DNA of 64,000 nt from Tetmemena sp. SeJ-2015 (taxonomy: Eukaryota; Ciliophora; Spirotrichea; Sporadotrichida; Oxytrichidae), in assembly GCA_027382625.1 (NCBI GenBank), contig JAJKFJ010021742.1:1-64000 (forward strand), in the 5' to 3' direction. Below are positions 31,206 to 43,200 of this stretch, in pieces. Position numbers and translations under genes: made by a program. Each line of letters begins with the position of its first letter. The first letter of the stretch is position 1. Below the pieces are notes generated by a model that was not told the origin of the DNA, did not search any database, and saw only the letters and a program-made list of their open reading frames with translations.

Positions 31206-34200
31206 AAAAAAAATGAATGTAAAGAAATAATTAATTTTTACAGCAAATTCCAAATTATACTAAGATTGTAAATTAGTTGAATGAAGGAAGAAAATAATAA
31301 AAGGTTTATAAATTTATGGCAGTTGATAGCGAAATTTGTCTCCTCTTGTAAGATTATTAAGAGATATTAAAAAATTATTTATTAAATCTCAGCAAATTTC
31401 TCTTGAGCTTTTTATGATGCGTAAACTAGTTATAATCGTCTTTCTATCGATTATTTTATTTTTTTCACTCCATAATTTGCTCACAGACAATTAATAATTT
31501 CTAATTAAACAAAAGAAAATCGATTTAAATGATGAATCGTTAACTTTATTTGTCGAAGATAACCTTATTTAATGTGGGATATTAGTTTTATTGAATTCTC
31601 AATTTATTTAAAATTTTCAAATATATTCTAGATTAACAAAATTTTGAAGTGTTTTTTTTATGAAAATATTTTTTATTTTAGGTCGAATTAAACAGCATTT
31701 ATAGATTTTTTTATTTGGATAAATTACTATTATAGCAATCTTCTTCTACAGTTTTCTTCATCTATTTTAATCTTTATTTAAAATTAAGGTAATGTTTATA
31801 GCATTATGCACAAATGGCTTAGAAGCTCGTTTAAAGATTAAAAATGTGAATGATGATTGAGTTGCTTCTGTCTATCTAAATGCAAGAGTACAATTGTTGG
31901 TTCCATGTTATAACTCATTTTTTTCAAATTTAGCAACCTATCTTGACATTAATGGTGCATTAAGGAGTTGGAAAAAAAGGTTAAAAACTTTAAGTGAAGA
32001 GTTGACTAGATGTAAAACTACTTTAGTACTGACTAACTTAGCTTATGCCTAGTAAGAAGAAGTATAGCAATGATTATTACCCTGCTTCTCCTTTGAAGAG
32101 CAGCAGGGAGGCTAGTCTGTAAATCGATGAGTCCAAAATTTTTAGTTTTACAGCTATGCCTTTGTTTATACCCCAAGGGAATCTTAAGCCTTTTCTAATT
32201 CTAAATTTATTTTTAATCTTATCTTTTTCAGGAAATTCTTATAGAATATTATTTTCAATTATTTCATTATCATCCTCGTTTGTCTCGCAAAAATTGGAGA
32301 TTTTTAAATCTTTTACGTTTTTCTGAAATTTACAATGTTTTTTGTATGGGTAACAATTTTCTAAGATTAAACAAGAGGATTGAATATGAAACCTTCACTT
32401 AAAATTATAAATTCATCAATTAATAAAACTTGTGTATATTTGAGTAGGAGTATCTACAAAATTAGCTAACTTATTGTCTTATTGAGTAATTTGCTCTTAA
32501 TATATTTTCTTTTAATTAGGATTAGCAATTCCTACTCTCATAAAGATAAAAGTATAATAATTTTTATCTCTTCTAAAATGCCATACTAAGTAATTTAATT
32601 CGAGCTTTAATATTTCTAAAATACTATTTGAATTTTAATAGCACATCTTTCAAAATAAAACTCATATTAGTCACTACATTTATAAGAGTTAGGCCATCAA
32701 AAACCAACCTGTGTTGTAAGAAATAAATTAATCATAAAATATTTTAATATCTGGATCAGATTAGAATTCAGAGAAAATTATCAATAAAAAGCAAGAGATA
32801 AATATGCACAACTCATTGAAAATTTCAAGATAGTTCTTCCTTTTTTCTTCAAAAGGCTTTATATTTACTTTACGAGGATCAAGTAAATTAGGATGAGAAT
32901 GCTTTGTAGAATCATCGTCTGTAGTTAGAAAATATTTTATTATAAACTGGTGAATTTGCCATGAAAATAGCCATAATTGCAAACCATAGTCTCCTAAAAA
33001 TGTAAATGTACTAGAAAATAATATTTTTTTATCAGAAAAACAAACTCAAGAAATTAGATCCTCTACCGATTTTCAAGCCTTCATAGAGAGATCCTATCTG
33101 CTTATTGGTGTTTTAATTATTAAGGTTCAATTTTCCAGATATCAGAAAAGCAATGAAAAGCAAAGGAAGTGCTATAGAGCTAATGAAGATAAAATAAGAA
33201 AGAGCAAGGGAAAAATATTCTGAAGCATTTCTCTTTTATGGATTATATTTTTAATCATCAATATTTAGCAAGGTATCTATTGATAATTCAAAATAACTTT
33301 CAAGATAAAAAGTCATTATTGGGTTAAAAAAGAGGACCTTAGATACAAAGAATTAAGAGTTTCAAAAAATACTAACTTCGGGCATTTTTTTAAAATAAAT
33401 TAATATCTAGCCACAATCCAAGGCTCGGACAAAAATTAAAAATGCCCTCATTATTTATTTTCCAAAATAAGATGGTAATAAAATATTTGAATACATTAAT
33501 TCCCTCTAAACTAATATTTAATGGAGAAGTTTTATGAGCTCTCAATCTATAGTTTTAAAATGAAAAGATGTCTACCTTCATTTCTGCTCTCTAGACATAT
33601 TATACAATTATTCTACAACTTTATCTATGAGAGTTTTAACCTCTTAGTAGTCCAAAATAACATAAAGATTTAAGAGATAAAGCAAATGGCATTTACAGGT
33701 TTTATTTAAACTTTGAATAAATTACCTTAAATATCTAATTATATATCATATACTATGAAGGAGGGCCAATTCTTTATGTTTTAATTTGATATTCTAAAAA
33801 CTTAGATAATTTGTCAAGCATCTAATGTATACTACTCGAAATTAAGAAACAATAAGATCTTACAACACTATAGGCTTAGAAAGATATTTCAAAGCAACAG
33901 TTGACAAAGACACTATCGACAAAAGCATAAAGTAAATGAAGATACATTTTTTATTACTTCCCAGATTCTAAATAAGGTTCTTACTTGTGTACCTTAGAAA
34001 TATAGGATATTTTGCTTATAAGTCATCATCTCTTTTAAAAGATATCCATTAACTGAAAATTATCTGAAGCTTCTGTATCTTCGAAGTACAAGAATGAGTA
34101 AAAAATAAAGTCCTCTATCATTGATAATTTAAAACATTAATCATATTTAGAGAAAGAGAAGCATAAATTTTAATTGCTGAAATTTATTTAAATTCCAACA

Positions 34201-37200
34201 AGCATAATATAATGCAAAACCGTATGAAATATTTTGATAAAAATATTGTTTTATTTTTTTCCTCATTATATTGAGGAAGGAATTAAATCAAATTGCGAGA
34301 TGTCGATTAAAGCTGAATAAAAATAGATAGTGTTTGCGGGAAAGTTCTGCGTCAAAAGTGGTAAATGGACTAATACTTGCACGACATTTATCATTCCCCA
34401 AAGATACTGCAAAGATGCAGACAAGAAAATGTTTGAAAACATTGACCCATAAACTACTGCATTCAGGCTGGCTATGATTCCACCCTAAATGCTTTTCATA
34501 GTTTCTGATATGCCTATTAAAATTAATTCCTAACTAAAATACCATCATTTCTCAATTAAGCAGGAACAGCTTTAAAAATTCGATACATCTTCTTAAGGTA
34601 CTTCTTTCTTTCCAAATTTGTTATTATTCCCTCCTTGATGAAAGTAACAGAAAGCAAATCCCCTTTCTAAAAATTTTATAAAAAGCATACCTTACAGTTC
34701 TTGACACCTAATCTGGGTCTTAGAATTAAATTTGCAAGCTTAGTATTCTCTAAGATATGCTCGTTACTTTCCAGTTAAATTTTAAAGATTAAGATTTTAG
34801 CGTTCGAGAATTAAGTATATCAATCTTTAGCACTTGTTCGTTAAATTTGTCTATACTTAAATTTGTATTTAAGTCTGGTTCAATATAACTAACTATAGCT
34901 TCACTAAAAAGTATTTGAACTTATCCTTGAACAGATATGCTCTTGATTTTCGCAGTTATGAAGTCTTGATCTATCTAAGTATCATTTTAGACTGGCTCTG
35001 TTGGAATGTTACTGTTACCATTATCAGGAGGTATATTAGTTATTCCTATAACTGTGACTTATTGGTAGTATTTGGAGAATCTAGGATTTGGATTTAATTA
35101 AATTAAAATTGTCATCAATAAGAACTATTTTGATATTCCAAGTTAGAGAAGGAAAATTTTATATTTTTAATTTACTGGCGGCGAAAAAGTTAAGACTGGA
35201 AATGTACCTTCTATGAAGTATTTACCTAGTCCGTAGTCTATTTAATATAGTGAAACTGAATCACCATCTTCATCCATAGTTGAGAGAAAGTTAAGCTCGA
35301 CTTAATTTTTTTATAAATCACCTGCCTTAACAATTATTTGTTCTAGAGGAGAGACAAAAATAGGAGCAGCAAGATTTTAGCATTTGAAATTAACTCTTAC
35401 TGGAAGCGAATCTGAAGTTACTCCAGTATTTTATGAGCCTTAAGTTCCTCCTGTTTTTGTAATTATAAAATAATATGAATGTCAATGTTGTAGCTTATAT
35501 TTAGAGATCTTGTACTCCAGCTAGACAATATATATTTTAAATCTTGCTTGGAATTCGATTGTATTTTCAAAGCTAATCCATTCTTTGTATTTACGATTTC
35601 AAATCTTTAAAGCAAGCATTTTTCGCAGTATATTTAATAATCTATCTTGAAGGATAATGTACACTTATTTTTCCTCCTAAAAACTAGAGAAATATTCTCG
35701 CATTTCTCCTGTATTTATGTAATAAACTATTTCTTGATTAAACTTCTGGAGATCTTCATTGGTAGGCACTAAATTAATGCTTTCGCAAGAAGGAACTATC
35801 GAAACTTAAAATTACTTATAGTCAACTGTTTAAGTTTAGGCAATAACTATGACAAAAATTTAAATCTTCTACCCTATGTTGCTATTCTAGGCATTAAATG
35901 AAATCTTATATCCTTAAATCTAAAAATTGTGTAATTTTTTGCACTCTATGATAGCGTTGTTTATTGAGCAAGCTGCTTAATAAGTAATAGGCCCACAAGC
36001 TCCAAAAGATTTCTCTAAATCAGCGTAATTAACTTCACAAATTATTTAATTGTAGATAAGTTATAAATTGCAGGAGCTTTGCATTATAAATTCAACTATA
36101 AATCTAGATCACTTATATAGGAGGTAATTTAATCGCATGGGAGTGAAACTATTAGATAAATAGTTTGATTCTTGTTGTAAAATTCATTAATACCAACCCA
36201 TTGATCGCCATTTAGTACGTAGGTGTATTTCCCAACATCTAAAATTTAATTATATAAATCTTTTTGAAGTAATTTTATAGAGAAGTAGAGAGAAAGAATT
36301 TAGTAGAAGATAATTGTTATCACTCTAAATTTAATTTTTGCATTGAAATTATATTTTTTATGATAATTTAATATAAATCTCATTTTATAGAGTTTCAAAA
36401 TACTTAAAATAATTGTCAAATGGTTTGGATTATATCAAAATTTAAAAAGGTCTATTTTCAGACTTATGAAATAAATTAATTTTTAATTCAATGAAATAAA
36501 TTTTTTAAAATAATTTCCTTTTTTAAATGATCTGGTATCTCGTGAAATAAGGATTAAAAATATAAAGATTAATAAAATATTAAGAAGCAGTAAATATGTT
36601 TTATTAGCTAGAACATAAAAGTTAAAAATAAATACAGGGTAGTGCAATCAAATATTATAATTTGCCTTCAAAGTATGGAAATAAGGATATTCTATAAAAA
36701 ATCTTAATGGCTAATGCAAATTGTGCTGAGGATGGATGTACAACTCTTTTGAAAAACAGACTTGATAAAAGAAAATGAATTCGAAAATAGGAATAAAATT
36801 GAACTTGTTGTGTCACAGGACTAAGAGGTGCTGGACCAGAAAATTTAATCTTTAATTCGTGAGAAGATTTTAAGTATATATTAAATAATATACATTATCC
36901 CAGTTCCGAGGTTCTTAGCTACGATAACCTCTATCTCCAGATATTGACAAGTGAAAAATGAGTCATTCTTATCTCTAACATTTTACATGAAATACTTATC
37001 TGTAAGGATTATATGTATTTAATATTTGAAAAGTATAAATCGTTATGCTCAAAATATTGCTACACTCTTTTACTTTATTTAATAAAAATTTAATTAAATA
37101 TACAACTTTAATTATTTAAAGCATATGTAAATAAAAATAAGCACATTTGGGATTTGAGTATTGCCAATCTATAGCTTAATAAATTGCTTAAGTACTGATA

Positions 37201-40200
37201 ATGAACATAATGACTCTTTCATTTTCGAATTAAATAAGGTCGTTGCCGCATTCAGAGTCAATATTAACCTAAATGGTGAATTAGGTTAAAGAAGCTGATT
37301 ATAAAATATAAAGATTATTATGCCTTAATATCCAAAATATATATTTAGGGTACTAAATACTCATCTGAAACTGCAGCTTGTAAAACACTAGTTCCTGACT
37401 GCAAATTAAAATTTCTTGGAATTTCACTAGAGCCATTGACAAAGATCAAAATAATTTATAAAGATCAATTCGAAGGTGACTGCGCATATTTTAGTTTAGA
37501 GGTAATCCATTAAGTCGATTGCATTTGTAAGAACAGGATAATCTTCTGCCAAAAGATCTAATTAATAATCATAAGGTTGGTCAATTGCTCCTTCTGCTTT
37601 ATATAAGGGATAAGAGTTGCAATCAGCCTGGATTGTGAGGGCAATAATAACGTAATCAAAAATAAATCAGAGGATTCGTCTCCCAGAGAGGCTAAAATTA
37701 AAAAAATAAAATGTATTCTATTTACTTCGAAAATATTTTTAAAATGAATATATGTTATTATTTTAAATAAGTTAGAATTGCAACATTATTTTTAATGAGT
37801 ATTATGTTTTCAGCTTTGTTTTTCAAAATTTTAAACTGATGGAGTGACTGTTGACCTACGTTAACGGAGAGCAGGCTGAGTTTCCTGATGGAGCGTTCCT
37901 GATATAGTGGCCGTTTTTTTAAAAGTTCTATATTCTCGCCGAAATTTAATTGAAAAACCGAATTTTAATAAAATAATTAAGAACATCTCTAAACTTTTAA
38001 ATTTACCGGATTCGTTTATTCGTTTAAATTAAGGCGTACCCATCTCTACGACCGCACCTGAATTCCCACTAATCCACCATTCCACCGCAACTAAACTTAG
38101 AGATCAGGTCCACCAGGGTGCCACCGCGGTCCAACATGTACGATCTCGCCTCTAAGCGCTAACAGTATCAGGAAGCCGGAGTGTGATCCATGGCCAGTGC
38201 GGAGTGCCCCCAGGGGCGAGGGTTCGAACCCTGCTGGTGACCAGAGACGGTTTTGCCTGTGTGAGACGGTGTTTACAGTGAGGACTTGGTAAGGATGAGT
38301 AGAGCGGCAGGAGAAGTGAGGGACGGTTCTAAGAATCACCGGCAGGGTTCGAACCCTCGCCCCCTGGGGGCACTCCGCACTGGCCATGGATCACACTCCG
38401 GCTTCCTGATACTGTTAGCGCTTAGAGGCGAGATCGTACATGTTGGACCGCGGTGGCACCCTGGTGGACCTGATCTCTAAGTTTAGTTGCGGTGGAATGG
38501 TGGATTAGTGGGAATTCAGGTGCGGTCGTAGAGATGGGTACGCCTTAATTTAAACGAATAAACGAATCCGGTAAATTTAAAAGTTTAGAGATGTTCTTAA
38601 TTATTTTATTAAAATTCGGTTTTTCAATTAAATTTCGGCGAGAATATAGAACTTTTAAAAAAACGGCCACTATATCAGGAACGCTCCATCAGGAAACTCA
38701 GCCTGCTCTCCGTTAACGTAGGTCAACAGTCACTCCATCAGTTTAAAATTTTGAAAAACAAAGCTGAAAACATAATATTGAGTGGCTGTTAATATATTAT
38801 TTGTTACTTAGATCATAAATTAAAATAAATCTAGTATGAAGGTAAAACATCATAATTCGTATAGTCCGCCTATATGTAAAGCAAGCCTCCAATTAATTAG
38901 GCAGGTGGGAAAGGCAGAGCCTAACTTGGATTTTAAACTAAAAAGGCATCGTAAATATTTTATATTGCAAGCTAAAAATTAATAGAAGATTTATTTAGTC
39001 CCAAATTAATATTTATTTATTTCCTTTATTTGAAAAGTATAAGTTTTATTGTTATGATAAACTTAGGTTTTCTTCTGTAATTTTTAATTTCAAATATTTT
39101 AAGAAGATTTTCATTAAGTAAAAATAATTTTTTAAAATTCATTAAGATTAATTCTTCATTTAATATCTATCAATATCTAATAAAAACTCTTCAATTAATG
39201 TATCTATCTATATCAGTCAATTAAATTTCATATTCCTTAATTAAATTAGCTATAGAATATATGTACTAATATACGTTCAGCCCCGATTTTTCAAAAATTT
39301 TCAGTCTCCTTCTGCAAAGCCTGGACAGCGAGGGCGAAGCTCTTGTCAATCTTTGTTAAAACTTGATACTGTAAGTGCTCTTTTTCGGCCAAGTATTGCT
39401 AGAGAATTTTTTTTTTTTAAAAAAAGAGGCAATTTTACCTTATTAAATCCCACAACTATAGGGAAATTTATGGATTTGAACATGCCAATCATGGATGTAT
39501 TTGAAGCCACTTCTCTAAAGATCAGTAAAAATACTTTTAAAAATGGCCAATTACTGGAAAAGCTGGATTCCTAGCCATAAGTGAAAAATCGTGGCTGAAC
39601 ATATAATATTTTATTATATACTGATAAATATTACTTTTTAAATTAGCAAATTATTTTAAATCGTAAGAGATAAACTTAAATTAAGTTTAAATATTTCTAT
39701 TCATAATTGAAATTAATACCATAAAATATTAATGGCATCTTTATATTTTATGACTAGAGTTGTATAATGATTAATTTGTAAATTAATATATCAACCTCGG
39801 TTTTTTAAACCGATTTTTCTAACTACAAAATAATGCTTTGTTTCACAATTACGTCAAGAAGGAATTTAGTAAATGCTTGGCATAAATTAAGAGAAAATTA
39901 GAAACAATCCTTTTTTATCTTGATTTTTTAATTTACAGTTTTATTTAAACTGTTAATATTATTTGTTCCTTTGTTAATTTTTTTAATTGAAGTTAGTTTA
40001 TTATTGTCATCCCGGAATTAAAGTAAAGTAAAGTAAAGTAAAGTAAAATATTAGGAATGTAATTAATAATCAATTTAAAAACCAGCACTTATTCAGTACT
40101 AGTTTGAAAATCGTACTATTATCCTATGTAACCCGGAATTAAAAAACACAACTGCCACATTTTTCGGGAGTGGAGACTTAGAAGTTGGTTTCCGGGAGTT

Positions 40201-43200
40201 CGAAAGAAGAGAGGTAGCTGGGCCAAGATTCAAGTTTTAGTAGCCTGGATTCCTCTTTTACAACATTTCAGAAAAGAAATGAGAAGGCAGTTAAATGAGG
40301 AATATATCAAATTCCATTTCTAATTCAAATTAATTAAAAGACGTTAAATATTAAAATTCCATGTTGGTAATATTATAATTTTTGAGTTTAGTTTGCGGGC
40401 ATAGTTCTAGATCGTAAGTTGTTGCAAAGTAGGCAGCAATATTTATCGAAGTTGTACCTGACTGTAAAGTATAAGTATTACAAAACATAAAACTAATTAA
40501 TAAAATTAATAAAATATTATCTACTATCAATAAAAGGTTTTATTACTGGAAGATTTATAACAAATATCTTATTTGTTGTGCAATCTGGAATCATCAATAA
40601 TTTTAGGGAGCTCATTACTGATATATTCTTCCCCAAAAATGTGTAATAAGAATAGATTAATAGCTCATTTTTATCACCAAGGCCTTACTATTTAAAAACA
40701 TAGATCTATATTAATCTTTTTGCCATAAATTAAGATTATATTAAATATAAATTCCTCAAAATTAGGTATAATTATTATTTATAGATTGAAAACAGTTACA
40801 AGATATAATTATTGAGATTTTAATTAATCACAATATGTAAGTTTAGGGTCATTTTCGTTACAATTTAAGCTAAATTTTGAATACCTTCTCCAAAAATGCC
40901 TCTTTTTAATAAAATAAGCTTTTATATTTATGTAGTTAAGGAAACTATTTAAACTCTACAACTACAATGAAAGTTTGGCATAAAAATAGAAATGTTAAAA
41001 TTCTCTGTTGTCTTTTATTTTTCTCACTGAGATCTTAAAAAAAGAGTTTTCTGAGTAATTTCCTAAAAGAAATCTTAAACTGAATAACTCGCTTAATGAA
41101 TCATAAATGATTGTTTAAATCCTCTACATTTTAAAATGATATTTTATTTAATAACTATTTGGATACATCAATCTGTATTTTATCGGATAATATATTGAAG
41201 GGGGAATTTAACATATCGAGCGTTTAGTTATATTAGTCCAGAAATTCATATTGCAAATTAATCTTTATTTTTTAAATATTTTTTGAGAAGTTAATATATT
41301 ATGTTACAATTGCCCACAGTCAGAAGTAGTGTTTAATTGGACAGTTGGAAATTAAACGTAAATAAATCCACCTGCATTTTATAAAACTCTCACAGGATCT
41401 GGAGTAGATATCACTGTGAGAGAAGCGTAGTAGCAAGGATTTATGATATTTACTTGGATAGGGAAAAATTATATTTAGTAGTTTTAGATTGTTGAAACCT
41501 CTAAATAAATAGTAGTTAATCCTAAGTAATCCAAAACGTTCGTATAGATCTAAAGATATATTTTATTTTATAAATTAAAATTACTTAAAATGTTTAGAGA
41601 AGTATTTCAGATCTTTGAGAATTGCTCTTTTTAATAATTTAAATTGCCTATATTTATCTTTTAAGATACTCATTCTTTCTATAATTTTAGAGAAAAAGTG
41701 TACTATAGTATAGAAAATATTTTTCTTTCTGCAATTTTAAACTAGATATTTTGAATTTTATCTTAATTTGTCAGAGTAATTTACTGAGAGAAATAAAATC
41801 TAAATTTCAGTGTTTTTTACTTTAATTACTCATTATTATTTGTATTATCTTAAAATTTAGAAATTAAAGAGCTCCATCTTCCATACTGTAAGAAAATGGA
41901 CTGCCAATAAAAATAATATCAGAAGATTCTACATCAGCGGTAGTGCTATTGAGACGTACTTAAACTGAAAGGGGCATACAATCTTGAACTATAACACTGA
42001 ATTTAATACTGAAACTGAAAGTTTAACCGAGTAGATATTCTAAGGGCAAACTGCTTTAATCATAATTAGCAGTAATCTGGCACGGATTATATATATTGAT
42101 GGCTATAGCTCTTTATGTAGTGTTTATTATCGAATTCGGACCTGGTATGTTCGATTAAACAGAAATTTGATAGGAGTATTCCACAAGTTTATCAAGACTT
42201 TTAATAAAGAGAAATCCATCTTTTTAATTCACATCGAAGTTAGCTACTTCGCTGTTATTTTAAAATAAAAATTAAGTTATCTGTAGAATTCCAAAGCTCA
42301 TAAATTACATAAGGATTGCAAAGATAATCATCGAAGCTTAAGCCAACATCAAGGATTTCATAATCTTATTAAACTTGTAAGATAGAAAGATTTATCGAGG
42401 CTTGAGAATTCTTAAATTCATATCCATAGTTAACGCAAATAAAGATTTATAGAAATATTTATTAGCAATAATCTTGTAGAATGAAAGTAAAAGAATAAGT
42501 AAAAGAAGAGATTGAGCCTTTATTTATTTTAAAATCTACTTGCCTGAGACTGAAGCCGTTATTTCTATGGTGTAAGATCCTACTAAATCATCGGTGAAAT
42601 CATTAGGACCTGTAAAAGCAGGTGCTTAAGTATTGGTGAAAGGAACTACAATAGTATCAAAGTGGCTACTGTCAGACTGAGATGAATAGAATTATAAATT
42701 AATTCGAAGAAGATTCGATAAAATGTTTTATAAATTCTATATATTATTCTAAAAAAATATCTTATAATGGGGTAATAATAATTTATATGCTGTTTATCCA
42801 GATGGACGCTTAAAAATTGGACGGCTATCTTCCTTATTCTAAAATTATTTAATTCTACTTTAATGCTTAACTTGGGTATTTTGTTCAGTATGCTTTGACT
42901 AAACTTATTTTCCATTGATAATTGGAGGAGATAATTAAATTAGATACTACCAGTTAAGTTGCACCCCTTCAGCTTGATTTTGCGATATACAACAGCTAAC
43001 ATTACTATGCTTGATATATTTTTATTTTAATGCCTTTGTAGGAATGTCATAAGATAAGCTACTTTTGGATAGTTCTCTCACATAAAATGTCATCTTCTTG
43101 TCCTTGATAAAAATAATTATTTTATTGTCAATTATTTAGACCTAAGTTTCATTAAATTTATATTTCATTTAGAAGAAAACATAATTTAATATAGAACATT

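Larger units (their letters stand above)
37669..38831 (-). other. IES of gene 4, 1163 bp, pointer GATTTATTTT
   Basis: The 10-bp repeat AAAATAAATC (plus strand) occurs at 37659-37668 and 38822-38831. Joining at one copy links the two exons, and in gene 6 the same join is in frame (NTRF-IFDNVIIDL). The gene 6 counterpart is only 176 bp. Most of the size difference is the foldback element at 37800-38777. Confidence 0.85.

Noticed and set aside
38161..38245. A functional tRNA gene
   Set aside because: The T-arm and B-box are perfect, but I could not place an acceptor stem and anticodon arm in a consistent cloverleaf.
38097..38480. Protein-coding genes in the foldback arms
   Set aside because: The minus-strand and plus-strand frames give identical C-termini because the arms are reverse complements. 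There is no family match, and the frames use the standard code only by virtue of higher GC.
37800..38777. Palindrome as a fold-back sequencing or amplification chimera
   Set aside because: The arms stop cleanly and the sequence on both sides continues the same IES in the original direction, as shown by alignment to the gene 6 copy. It still needs long-read confirmation.
42646..42915. Short standard-code minus-strand frame starting MENKFSQ
   Set aside because: It is a shadow: the paralog-supported frame over the same bases reads SPPIINGK and FKRPSGQTAYKLLLPHYKIF with TAA/TAG as Gln.
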